A stretch of 64,000 nt of DNA, taken from the NCBI GenBank assembly GCA_958295525.1, contig OY282355.1, positions 2,041,931 through 2,105,930 of the forward strand, read 5' to 3'. The position numbers and the translations under genes are program-made. The notes beneath the pieces are model-generated. The model did no database searches. It was not told the origin of the DNA and worked only from the letters and a program-made list of their open reading frames with translations. Shown here in pieces: positions 53,613 to 61,872 of the stretch (positions within the stretch are counted from its first letter, which is position 1; each line of letters begins with the position of its first letter). Source of the stretch: an uncultured Dehalococcoidia bacterium (GTDB lineage: Bacteria > Chloroflexota > Dehalococcoidia > Lucifugimonadales > Australimonadaceae).

Positions 53613-54218
53613 ATGGCGGAAACGCAGATAGAGGCAGAGCCGCGCGTTGCGCTCGGCAAGAAGGTCAAGGCGCTGCGGCGCTCGGGCATCACGCCCATTC
53701 ACGTGTACGGACGCAGCGAGGAGCCGCTGTCGCTGCAGGCGGAGACGCACGCGCTCGCGCGGGCGCTGGGCGCCGCCGGGCAGACGAGCCCTCTCACCGT
53801 GAAGGTCGGCGGGCAAGAGCACTTCGTGATGGCGCAGCACGTCCAGCGGCATCCCGTGAGCGAGCGGCTGCTGCACGTGGATCTGATTCGCGTGTCCCGC
53901 ACCGAGCGGGTACAGGCCGCCGTGCCCTTGCGCTTCGAGGGGGAGTCGCTGGGGGCGCGCGCGGAAGGCGCGTCGCTCTCCGAAGACTTGCACGAGATCC
54001 TCGTGGAGGCGCTCCCGACCGACATTCCGCACGCGCTCATCGTTGACCTCTCCGCGCTCGAATCGCCGGACTCCGCGATCCTCGCGGGCGACTTGCCGCT
54101 TCCTCCCGGAGCGACGCTGCTCACGGACGCGGCGGCCTACGTCGCGCGGGTGACGCAGCGCGGCGCAGGGGCGGAGCAGGGCGCCGAGGGCGACGCGGAA
54201 GGCGGCGGGGCTTCCTAG
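53613..54218 (+). CDS. rplY: 50S ribosomal protein L25, CTC/TL5 type
   Basis: 201 residues. 5S rRNA-binding N-terminal domain (GKKVKALRRSGITPIHVYGR, HPVSERLLHVDLIRV) followed by the second beta domain of the general-stress CTC form (LRFEGESLGARAEG, LVEALPTDIPHALIVDLSAL). Acidic Gly/Ala end. The start is the ATG with GGAAGG upstream. Single gene; pth, the common partner, is not next to it. Confidence 0.96.
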   Translation: MAETQIEAEPRVALGKKVKALRRSGITPIHVYGRSEEPLSLQAETHALARALGAAGQTSPLTVKVGGQEHFVMAQHVQRHPVSERLLHVDLIRVSRTERVQAAVPLRFEGESLGARAEGASLSEDLHEILVEALPTDIPHALIVDLSALESPDSAILAGDLPLPPGATLLTDAAAYVARVTQRGAGAEQGAEGDAEGGGAS

Positions 54219-54228
54219 CGCTCCGCCG

Positions 54229-55179
54229 CTACGACGGCAGCAGCGCGTCCGCGAACGACGGGCGTCCCCGCAAGAAGGCGGCGGCGTCCATCTCCGCGCC
54301 GCCTTCCGGCTTCACGCGCAGCAAGCGCAGCGCGCCCTCTCCCGTCCCCACGAGAACGGAGTCTCCTTCGCGGCGCGTCCGCCCCGGTTCGAGGCCGGCG
54401 GCGTCCGACGCGGCGCTCGCGGCGGTCACCGCGAGGCGCCGCCCTTCCCAGCGCGTCGCCGCGCCCGGCCAGGGATCGTAGGCGCGCGTCTTCCGCTCGA
54501 TCAGAGCGGCGGACTCCGTCCAGGCGATCTCGCCGTCCGCTTTCGTCATTCGGGGCGCGTAGGCCGCGCCTTCCTGCCTCTGCGGGGCGGGTTCGATCTC
54601 TCCGGCGACGTAACGGGGCAGCGTCTCCGCCAGCATTTCCGCGCCGAGCGCGAACAGGCGCGCCGTCAACTCCGGGGTCCTTTCGCCGCCGGAGAGCGCG
54701 ACGCTGCGCTGCGCGAGCACGGGGCCGGTGTCGAGTCCCTCGTCCATTAGCATCAGCGTCGTCCCCGTCTCCGCGTCGCCCGCGAGGATCGCCGCGGCGG
54801 CGGGAGAGGCTCCGCGGTGGCGCGGCAGCAGCGACGGGTGGACGTTCACGGCGCCGAAGCGCGGCTCGAAGAGGAACGGCGGAGGCAGCAGCAGGCCGTA
54901 GGCGGCGAGCACGACGAGATCAGGGCGCAGCGCGCGGAACCGGACGGCCTCCTCGGGCGGCGTCAGACGGCTTGGCGTGAGCGCCGGAATCCCGAGTTCC
55001 CCGGCCTGCCGCCGGACGGGGGAGGGCGTCAACCGCCTGCCCCGCCCCTCGGGCTTGTCCGGAGCCGCGTAGACGGCGGCGACCGCCCAGCCGTTCGCGG
55101 CGGCGATGCGGACGGTCGAGGTCAGCAAGGCCGCGGCGGGCTCCGGCGAGCCCATAAAGACGATTCGCAAGGATTCCAC
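54229..55179 (-). CDS. fmt: methionyl-tRNA formyltransferase
   Basis: 316 residues. Formylates initiator Met-tRNA. Formyl-transferase core with NVHPSLLPRHRGASP (catalytic Asn and His) and the catalytic Asp in DEGLDTGPVL; C-terminal OB-like tRNA-binding domain from ~205. def, the usual companion, is not adjacent. Faces away from dnaA across a ~245-base gap. Confidence 0.96.
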   Translation of the reverse strand: MESLRIVFMGSPEPAAALLTSTVRIAAANGWAVAAVYAAPDKPEGRGRRLTPSPVRRQAGELGIPALTPSRLTPPEEAVRFRALRPDLVVLAAYGLLLPPPFLFEPRFGAVNVHPSLLPRHRGASPAAAAILAGDAETGTTLMLMDEGLDTGPVLAQRSVALSGGERTPELTARLFALGAEMLAETLPRYVAGEIEPAPQRQEGAAYAPRMTKADGEIAWTESAALIERKTRAYDPWPGAATRWEGRRLAVTAASAASDAAGLEPGRTRREGDSVLVGTGEGALRLLRVKPEGGAEMDAAAFLRGRPSFADALLPS

Positions 55180-55303
55180 CCGGCCATAGTAGCGCCTCGC
55201 GGCTAGGCCGTTGCGCCTCCGCCGCAGGCGGGCAGGCCAGCATGGGATTGCCGCCCGCTCCCCGATTTTGCAAGGGGGGATGAGCGCAATTTCTAGGGGA
55301 ATC

Positions 55304-55366
55304 GGGACGCCCCTGCCCTGAGCCGGTCTGCTAAGGTGAAGCCCGCCCTACCGGCAGGGCGTCCCC
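55304..55366. repeat. inverted repeat in the fmt-dnaA gap
   Basis: Arms GGGACGCCCCTGCC (55304-55317) and GGCAGGGCGTCCCC (55353-55366), one mismatch or bulge. A second, shorter pair (CCCGATT and AATCGGG) lies just to the left, sharing bases with the first arm. A candidate extended -10 (TGC-TAAGGT, 55329-55337) for dnaA sits inside the loop. Confidence 0.5.
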
Positions 55367-55424
55367 AGCGGAGTCTGGCGCCCCTCTCCGATCATCCGCA
55401 CGCCGGCCTCATCTCGCTACGAGG

Positions 55425-56795
55425 ATGCGCTGCCTTTTGTCGCCCGCCGATTCCGCCCGCCGAGTTTGGGAAGCCGCCTTAGGCCGCCTGCAACTGCAGA
55501 CGCCGAAGACGGCCTTTGACACGTGGCTCGCCGGAACGGTCGGCGAACGCCTCTCCGGCGACACGCTGATCGTCTCCACGCCGACGTCGTTCGGCGTCGC
55601 CTGGCTGGAGCGGCGGATGCCGGAGCCGGCGGCGACCGCGGCGACCGCCGCCGCCGGAAGGCCGCTCGCGGTCGCGTTCGAGATACGCGGGGCGCAGTCC
55701 GCGGCTCCGCCCGCCGCGCAGCCCGCGCGCGACCGCGCTCCCGCCGCCGCAAGCGGCCTCCTGCCCGGCGCGACGTTCGCCGCGTTCGTGCAAACGCCCG
55801 AGAACCGCCTCGCGCTCGCGGCGGCGCTCGCGGCGGCCCGGTCGCCGGGAGCCGCCTACAACCCTCTCCTCATCTACGGGGGCGTCGGGCTCGGCAAAAG
55901 CCACCTCCTGCAGGCCGTCGCGCGCCACGCCGCCGACGCGGGGCTCTCGGTTCTCTACACCACCACGGAAGACCTCACCTCCGCCTACCTCAAAGCAATG
56001 CGCGAGAAGCGCACGGGCGCGTTCCGCGAGCGGTTCTGGAGCCCGGACGTCTTCCTCCTCGACGACGCGCACGCGCTGGCCAATAAAAGCGGTCGCGTGC
56101 AGGAGGGGCTGCTTCACGGCCTCGACACGCTTCGCCGGAAGGGAAGCCAGATCGTGCTCGCCAGCGACCGCCCCGCGCTCGCGATACCCGTGGAAGACCG
56201 CCTGCGCTCGCGGCTGGCGGGCGGCCTGCAAGCCGACCTCTCCACGCCAGGCCTCGAGTCTCGGCTGATCCTGCTCACCGCTTTCGCCAGCGAGGCGAAG
56301 GCCCCGGTCAGCGACGACGTTCTGGAGTTCCTCGCGGAGCACACGGCCGGCGACGTCCAGATCATCAAAGGATCACTCACGCGCTTGCTCGCGCTCGCCG
56401 ACCTCACGGGACAAGCGATCACCCACGACTTGGCCCGCCAAGCGCTCGGCGCGCAATTCTCCCCAGCGCATCCCCAAGTTTCAACAGAATCAATAATCGC
56501 GGCGGTCGCCCGGCGCTACGGCGCACCTGCCGCCACGCTTGCGGGGCCGCGGCGGGACAAAGAAACGTCGGCGGCGCGGCAAGTTGCGATGCACTTGCTG
56601 CATACGCTGCTCGGCCTCTCCGCCGAGGAGATCGGCGCGGCGCTTGGGGGGAGAGACCGCACAACTATCCTCTACGGCCTGCGGAGAACCGCCGAACGGC
56701 TGCAGCAAGGCGGCGACGCGGCGAACGCTATCTTGGAGATTCGCGCCGACCTCAGCGCGGAGCCTTCCCTGCAGGACGTTTCAACATCCGCCTAG
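55425..56795 (+). CDS. dnaA: chromosomal replication initiator DnaA, divergent
   Basis: 456 residues with all four DnaA domains: domain I (~10-75; TAFDTWLAGTV, LIVSTPTSFGVAWLERRM), an Ala/Pro linker, and the AAA+ domain with Walker A GGVGLGKSHLLQA, Walker B VFLLDDAH and arginine finger TPGLESRLILL. Domain IV holds SAARQVAMHLLHTLLGLSAE and GGRDRTTILYGLRR. Domain IV has Arg where nearly all DnaA proteins have the base-contacting His (GRDHTT). The initiator segment is also altered (VQEGLLHGLDTL for the usual EEFFHTFN form). It may be the main initiator or a divergent paralogue. dnaN does not follow; obg does. Confidence 0.88.
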   Translation: MRCLLSPADSARRVWEAALGRLQLQTPKTAFDTWLAGTVGERLSGDTLIVSTPTSFGVAWLERRMPEPAATAATAAAGRPLAVAFEIRGAQSAAPPAAQPARDRAPAAASGLLPGATFAAFVQTPENRLALAAALAAARSPGAAYNPLLIYGGVGLGKSHLLQAVARHAADAGLSVLYTTTEDLTSAYLKAMREKRTGAFRERFWSPDVFLLDDAHALANKSGRVQEGLLHGLDTLRRKGSQIVLASDRPALAIPVEDRLRSRLAGGLQADLSTPGLESRLILLTAFASEAKAPVSDDVLEFLAEHTAGDVQIIKGSLTRLLALADLTGQAITHDLARQALGAQFSPAHPQVSTESIIAAVARRYGAPAATLAGPRRDKETSAARQVAMHLLHTLLGLSAEEIGAALGGRDRTTILYGLRRTAERLQQGGDAANAILEIRADLSAEPSLQDVSTSA

Positions 56796-56875
56796 CGCGC
56801 CGTCGTGCAAGAGAAGCGGGCTTTCCCCAGTGGTTATCCCGCCTGCGGATTCCCTCACTGCTGCGGCTTTTCCTC

Positions 56876-56881
56876 TATAAT
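56876..56881 (+). promoter_or_regulatory. -10 element of obg, leaderless arrangement
   Basis: Consensus TATAAT in a short A/T-rich patch, ten bases before the obg ATG. No recognisable -35 and no Shine-Dalgarno sequence. Confidence 0.6.
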
Positions 56882-56891
56882 TAATAATCCT

Positions 56892-58148
56892 ATGATAGAT
56901 AGGAAGAGACTGACTATCGCAGGCGGACGCGGGGGAAACGGCGCAGTATCGCTGCTGCATGAAAAGTTCCGTCCACGCGGAGGCCCCGACGGAGGCGACG
57001 GAGGGAGCGGCGGCGCGGTCGTTTTCAGGGCTGCAGCGAACGTTCGGACCCTGGGGCATTTGGAGGGGACGCGCCGGGTAGCAGGAGAGCCGGGGCAGCC
57101 TGGGCGGGGCAAACAGCGCACCGGCGCGAACGGGAAGCGCGCGGTGACGCAAGTTCCCGTGGGGACGGTCATTTGGGAGATCGAGGAGGGCGAGCGGCGC
57201 TTTCTCACGGAGTTGACGTTCGACCGCGCGGAGGCTGTCGCCGCCTATGGAGGAGAAGGCGGGCTCGGCAACACGCGGTTCGTCTCTCCGGCGAATCAGT
57301 CGCCTCGGATAGGATTGGGCGGCGAACCCGGGGAGGAGCGGGAGATCGAGTTGGAGGTGAAACTGCTTGCCGACGTCGCGCTCGTGGGCGCGCCGAACGC
57401 GGGCAAGTCCACGCTCCTCAGCGTGGTCTCAAGGGCAAAACCGAAGATCGCGGATTATCCTTTCACGACGCTCGAGCCGAACTTCGGAGTGGCGCGGGTC
57501 GGCGATAAGGACATCATCGTCTTGGACGTTCCGGGGCTGATAGAAGATGCGAGCAAAGGGAAGGGGTTAGGGTTGGAGTTCCTGCGGCATTGCGAGCGCG
57601 CCAGCGCGCTGGCGCACTTGGTGGACGGCATGGCGGATGACTTGGCGGCGGAGCGCGCCCGCGTTCGGCGAGAGGTCGAGGCTTACGGCGCGGGGCTTGC
57701 TGAGAAGCCGGAGGTCGTCGTCGTAACGAAAATGGACGCCCCCGAGGCGAGGGAGCGTTTCCGGCGCGAGAGGAAGCGGTTGGCGTCCGCCGCCGGGGCC
57801 CCGGTTATGGCGATCTCGTCCGCAACCGGCGAAGGAGTCGCGGAACTCACGGCGAGCCTCGCGGCGCTCGTTCCCGCGCCGGAGGCCGATGCTCAGCCTG
57901 CCCGGGTGGTTCCGCGAAAGCCGAAGCCGCCCAAGGGGCCTTTCGTGCGGCGCGAGGGTGAGGCGTTCGTCGTCTCCTGCCCCCTCGCCGAGCGGATGTT
58001 CGAAGCGTCGGACGTATTCAACTGGAGGGGGCGAGCGCAGATGCATCACCAACTCACGCGGCTCGGCGTCATCGAGGCGCTGGAGCAAGCGGGAGCCTCC
58101 GCAGGCGATTCGGTGTACGTCGGCCGGCATGAAATGGTCTGGGGGTAG
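56892..58148 (+). CDS. obg: GTPase ObgE/CgtA
   Basis: 418-residue ribosome-assembly and stress GTPase. Glycine-rich Obg fold (GGRGGNGAVSL, RPRGGPDGGDGGSGGAVVF), G domain with P-loop GAPNAGKST, switch II DVPGLIEDAS and TKMD, then a C-terminal OCT domain (residues ~345-418; RREGEAFVVSCPLAERM, FNWRGRAQMHHQL). The ATG giving MIDRKRLTIAG matches the family N-terminus. First of a run obg-nadD-pyrE. Confidence 0.97.
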   Translation: MIDRKRLTIAGGRGGNGAVSLLHEKFRPRGGPDGGDGGSGGAVVFRAAANVRTLGHLEGTRRVAGEPGQPGRGKQRTGANGKRAVTQVPVGTVIWEIEEGERRFLTELTFDRAEAVAAYGGEGGLGNTRFVSPANQSPRIGLGGEPGEEREIELEVKLLADVALVGAPNAGKSTLLSVVSRAKPKIADYPFTTLEPNFGVARVGDKDIIVLDVPGLIEDASKGKGLGLEFLRHCERASALAHLVDGMADDLAAERARVRREVEAYGAGLAEKPEVVVVTKMDAPEARERFRRERKRLASAAGAPVMAISSATGEGVAELTASLAALVPAPEADAQPARVVPRKPKPPKGPFVRREGEAFVVSCPLAERMFEASDVFNWRGRAQMHHQLTRLGVIEALEQAGASAGDSVYVGRHEMVWG

Positions 58149-58151
58149 CCG

Positions 58152-58784
58152 GTGCGGAGAGGCATCTTGGGCGGCACGTTCGATCCGGTGCATACGGGGC
58201 ACTTGATCCTCGCGCAGGAAGCCCTGTGGCGGCTGCGGCTGGACGAGGTGTGGTTCATCCCGACGGGGAGCCCGTGGATGAAGCGCGGCGAGCCCGTAAC
58301 CGACCGGGCGCACCGCCGCCGCATGGTCGAACTCGCGATAGCGGACAATCCCGCGTTCCGCTTCTCGCCTATCGAACTCGACCGCCCGGGCGAGACGTAC
58401 ACCGTGGATACGCTTAACGCGCTCCGCGCAGGGGAAATGGCGGGCGACGAGGCGCTTTTCATTATGGGCGTGGATACGCTCCGCGCAATGCACCGCTGGA
58501 AGTCGACGAAGCGCATATTGGAACTTGTCCGCGTGGTCGTCGCGTTGCGCCCGGGGCACGGCGAGCCCGATCTGAGCAGGCTTGAGGAAGTCGACCCGGC
58601 CGCGGCGGAGCGCGTGATGACCGTGCGCGCGCCGCTCATCGAGATCAGCGGCACGGAACTGCGCCGCCGGATAAGCAGCGGCGAGCCTATGCGCTACCTC
58701 GTGCCCGACGCCGTCGGCGCGTACATAGCGGAGCACAACTTGTACCGGGGCGCGCCGCCCGCGCAGTCCCGCGATGGAGGATGA
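58152..58784 (+). CDS. nadD: nicotinate-nucleotide adenylyltransferase
   Basis: 210 residues. Adds AMP to nicotinate mononucleotide in NAD synthesis. Nucleotidyltransferase motif GGTFDPVHTGHLI (~7-19) and the C-terminal ISGTELRRRI, equivalent to the ISST signature. Begins with GTG three bases after the obg stop; obg-nadD is a frequent pairing in bacteria. Confidence 0.96.
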   Translation: MRRGILGGTFDPVHTGHLILAQEALWRLRLDEVWFIPTGSPWMKRGEPVTDRAHRRRMVELAIADNPAFRFSPIELDRPGETYTVDTLNALRAGEMAGDEALFIMGVDTLRAMHRWKSTKRILELVRVVVALRPGHGEPDLSRLEEVDPAAAERVMTVRAPLIEISGTELRRRISSGEPMRYLVPDAVGAYIAEHNLYRGAPPAQSRDGG

Positions 58785-59367
58785 GCAAGTGGCGTCCAAC
58801 GAAGCGGCGAAGCGGCTGGCGGGGGAGATTCTGGCGCAGGCCGAGGACTTGGGCGCGCTCCTCTTCGGCGAGTTCGTCTTGGCGTCCGGGCAAACGAGTT
58901 CCTACTACTTCGATGGGCGGCTCCTAACGCTCTCGCCAAAGGGGGGCGCTCTCGCGGCGCAGGCGCTGCTGCCCGCCATCCGCGAGGCGGGAGCGCAAGC
59001 CGTGGGCGGGCCCGCCGTGGGCGCGGTGCCCCTCGTCGCCGCGGTGGCGATGCTCAGCGGACAGGACGGCGGCGCTCCGGTTCCGGGGTTCTTCGTCCGC
59101 AAGGAGGCGAAAGACCACGGCGCGGGCAAGGCGATCGAGGGCCCGCTTGCGCCCGGCGCGCGCGTCGCCGTCGTGGACGACGTCTGCTCGACCGCCGGGT
59201 CGCTCTATATGGCGATCGAGGCCGCCGAGGCCGCTGGGCACGAGGTCGTGCTCGCCGCCTGCATCCTCGACCGCGCGCAAGGAGGCGCCGACCGCCTCCG
59301 CGCCGACGGCTACCGCTTTCACGCCGTCCTCGCCGCCGACGCGCAGGGCCGCGTCAGCGCCGCGTAG
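58774..59367 (+). CDS. pyrE: orotate phosphoribosyltransferase
   Basis: 197 residues. Converts orotate and PRPP to OMP. PRPP-binding motif VAVVDDVCSTAGSL; GEFVLASGQTSSYYFDGR at the orotate end; loop FVRKEAKDHGAGKAIEG. Its ATG lies 11 bases inside nadD. pyrD lies two genes further on, on the opposite strand. Confidence 0.95.
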   Translation: MEDEQVASNEAAKRLAGEILAQAEDLGALLFGEFVLASGQTSSYYFDGRLLTLSPKGGALAAQALLPAIREAGAQAVGGPAVGAVPLVAAVAMLSGQDGGAPVPGFFVRKEAKDHGAGKAIEGPLAPGARVAVVDDVCSTAGSLYMAIEAAEAAGHEVVLAACILDRAQGGADRLRADGYRFHAVLAADAQGRVSAA

Positions 59368-59405
59368 CGGCCCCGCTCCTCCCTCCCCCTGCTATCCTGC
59401 GAGGC

Positions 59406-60626
59406 GTGACTACGGAACTTCCCCCGCGCCCCGTCCAGTGGAAGGCGAACCTCATCGCGCTGTGGGTCGCGCAGGTGGGGACGACGCTGGGGTTCTCGTT
59501 CACTTTCCCCTTCTACCCGCTCTTCTTCGAGGAGTTGGGCGGCCTGACGGAGGAGCGCGCGGCTTTCTGGGCGGGCGTCGCGGGGTGGGTGTTCGGCGTG
59601 GGGATGGGGCTGTTCAGCCCGATCTGGGGCGTGCTCGGCGACCGCTACGGCCGGAAGTTGAACGTATTGCGGGCGCTGGGGCTCGGCGGCCTGTTCCTCG
59701 CGCTCTCCGGCTTCGCGGAGACGCCGATGCAGTTGCTCGCCTCGCGCTTCGTCATCGGCGCGACGAGCGGCGTCGTGCCGACGATTATGGCGCTTGTCGC
59801 CGCCCACACCCCGCGGGAGCGGCTGACGTTCGCCTCGGGGATGATCCAATCCGGCCTGTTCCTCGGGATCGCGCTCGGGCCGCTCTTCGGCGGCCTCATC
59901 TACGACGCGCTCGGCATTCGGGCGGCGTTCCTCGCGACGGGCGGAGCGTTGTGGGCGTCGGCGGGCGTCGTCATTCTCCTCGTGCGGGAGGACTTCCGCC
60001 CTCCGCAAGCGGCCTCGAGTTTCGCGCAGCCGTTCGTCACGCTTTGGCGTCTGGGGACGTCGCGCGACCTGCTGCCGCTCTACGCGGTCGTCTTCCTCGT
60101 GCTGGCGGCGAACTTGGTCATTCAGCCCGCCGTGCCGGGACTCGTGGAGCGCGTCGAGGGAGGCTCCGGCACGGGGACGGCCTCCGGCGTCGTGTTCGCG
60201 GGGATGGGCGCGGCGTCGGCGGCGTCGGCCGTCGCGATGGGATGGATCGCGGGGTGGATGGGCGTGCAGCGCGTCTTGGCTATTTCCGCCGCCCTCGCCG
60301 CTTGCGCCGCGCTCATCCCGTACTTCGCGCAGGACTACCTGACGCTGGGGCTTGGGCTTGCGGCGATCGCGCTTTTCGCGGGAGGCTTGTCGGGCCTCGT
60401 GAACGGCCTCATCGCGCTTCGCGCTCCGGCGGGGCGGCACGGCGCGGCGTTCGGCACGGCGCAACTCTCGCACGCCTTCGGCGTCGCGCTGGGCCCGCTC
60501 GTGGGCGGCGCGGCGGTCATCGGCTGGGGGCTCCGCAGCGTGTTTCTGCTCGACGTCGCCGCGTTCGCGCTCGTGCTGGTGGTGGTCGCCGCGCTGCTCG
60601 GCGGCGCGCAGGGCAGGAGGGAGTAG
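59406..60626 (+). CDS. major facilitator superfamily transporter
   Basis: 406 residues, about 12 membrane helices in two halves. The MFS loop 2-3 signature is GDRYGRK, followed by FVIGATSGVVPTIMALVAAH. The overall shape is like drug/proton antiporters of the 12-helix type (TetA/MdtG-like). Starts with GTG. It follows pyrE by 38 bases, but no link to pyrimidine transport is indicated. Substrate unknown. Confidence 0.9.
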   Translation: MTTELPPRPVQWKANLIALWVAQVGTTLGFSFTFPFYPLFFEELGGLTEERAAFWAGVAGWVFGVGMGLFSPIWGVLGDRYGRKLNVLRALGLGGLFLALSGFAETPMQLLASRFVIGATSGVVPTIMALVAAHTPRERLTFASGMIQSGLFLGIALGPLFGGLIYDALGIRAAFLATGGALWASAGVVILLVREDFRPPQAASSFAQPFVTLWRLGTSRDLLPLYAVVFLVLAANLVIQPAVPGLVERVEGGSGTGTASGVVFAGMGAASAASAVAMGWIAGWMGVQRVLAISAALAACAALIPYFAQDYLTLGLGLAAIALFAGGLSGLVNGLIALRAPAGRHGAAFGTAQLSHAFGVALGPLVGGAAVIGWGLRSVFLLDVAAFALVLVVVAALLGGAQGRRE

Positions 60627-60685
60627 CGCGCCGCTAGGCCCGCAAGGGGTGCGAGCGCGCATAATCGTCGGTCATACGCCGCTCA

Positions 60686-61750
60686 TCAAGCAATGGCTGC
60701 GCGGGGCTCGGCGCTGACTGCGGGCTTGGCCTGCAATCCCGCGCATATCTCTTCAACCAGAGCCGGGCCATGGAAAATGAGCGCCGTGTAGAGTTGCACG
60801 GTATTCGCGCCCGCGGCCAACGCTCTCCGCGCATCGTCCGCCGAGGCGACGCCGCCGCAAGCGTTCAGCCCGACGTCGTTCCCTAACTCCGAGCGGACTT
60901 CAGGCAGCATCGCCAGCATGTTCTCTAGGATTGGGCGACCGCTCAGGCCGCCGCGCCCCGTCGCCAGGCGGGCGTCCTCGACGGGAATCGTGTTCGCCGC
61001 CGTAACCGCGTCCACGCCCTCCTCACGGCACACTCTTACGAGGCGTAAGACGCGCTCGCGCTCCTCGTCGTCGTCGGTCTTGTACGGCGGAATCTTCACG
61101 AACAGCGGCTTCTCGCGGACGGCGTTGAGCGAGCCGATCAATCCGCGCAGAGCCTCCGGCTCGTGAAAGCGGCGGAGACCCTCCGTGTTCGGCGAACTGA
61201 CGTTGATCTCCACGCCGTCCACGACCGGCTCCAAGCGCGAGAGGCAATCCGCGGCCTCTTGCTCCTCTAGCGCGGCGATGCTGACGAGGATGCGGGCGCC
61301 CGTTCGGGGCAGCCGCTCGAGACGGCGCAGCGCGGCGTCAAGGCCGTCGCCGGGGAAGCCCAGCGCGTTGATCACGGACTCGCGCTCCCTGAGCCTGAGC
61401 ACGCGGGGCTTCGGGTTGCCGGGACGCGGCCCCGCAGTCACCGTTCCGCCGACCACGTACCCGAAGCCGAGCGCGGCGAGGCTGCCGAGGTAGGCGCATC
61501 GCTTGTCGAGCCCGGCGGCGAGGCCGACCGGATTCCGCAGCGCGAGACCGCCTACGGACGCGGGAGCGCTGATCTCGGCGGAGGACGGCGCGAGGGCGCG
61601 CCAGAGGATGCGGGGCGCGAGGGCGCGCTCGCCGACGGTCATCGCCGTCTCCGGCGGAAGCGTGAACAGCAGCGGCCTCGCCAAGCGGCGGTACGCCCAG
61701 CCCCAGAGGAGTCTGCGGGCGCGCTTGCGGAGCGAGCGGAACAGCGGCAA
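60686..61750 (-). CDS. pyrD: dihydroorotate dehydrogenase (quinone), class 2
   Basis: 354 residues. Oxidises dihydroorotate to orotate at the membrane, feeding quinone. Class 2 mark: a basic/amphipathic N-terminal helix region (PLFRSLRKRARRLLWGWAYR). FMN barrel with NPVGLAAGLDK, GGTVTAGPRPGNPKPRVLRL, catalytic Ser in EINVSSPNTEGL, and LVEEICAGL near the end. Begins with TTG, with GAGGG upstream. Confidence 0.95.
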   Translation of the reverse strand: MPLFRSLRKRARRLLWGWAYRRLARPLLFTLPPETAMTVGERALAPRILWRALAPSSAEISAPASVGGLALRNPVGLAAGLDKRCAYLGSLAALGFGYVVGGTVTAGPRPGNPKPRVLRLRERESVINALGFPGDGLDAALRRLERLPRTGARILVSIAALEEQEAADCLSRLEPVVDGVEINVSSPNTEGLRRFHEPEALRGLIGSLNAVREKPLFVKIPPYKTDDDEERERVLRLVRVCREEGVDAVTAANTIPVEDARLATGRGGLSGRPILENMLAMLPEVRSELGNDVGLNACGGVASADDARRALAAGANTVQLYTALIFHGPALVEEICAGLQAKPAVSAEPRAAIA

Positions 61751-61769
61751 CGGCGCCCTCGGAGCCTAA

Positions 61770-61799
61770 CCCGTCATTCCCGCGCAGGCGGGAGTCCGG
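61770..61799. repeat. dRS3-like palindrome
   Basis: CCCGTCATTCCCGCGCAGGC followed by GGGAGTCCGG, between pyrD and the greA-like gene. Confidence 0.75.
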
Positions 61800-61872
61800 A
61801 GGCGTGAAACGCCGTCGGAGCGGCGGATAAGGCGCTCCAACGGGAAGCGGATGAGGCTACGCATAGCGGGAC

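Noticed and set aside
56796-56891. oriC with DnaA boxes between dnaA and obg
   Set aside because: Only a single imperfect TTATCCC is present and the A/T-rich patch is explained by the obg -10 element. Origin placement is kept only as a hypothesis based on strand switch.
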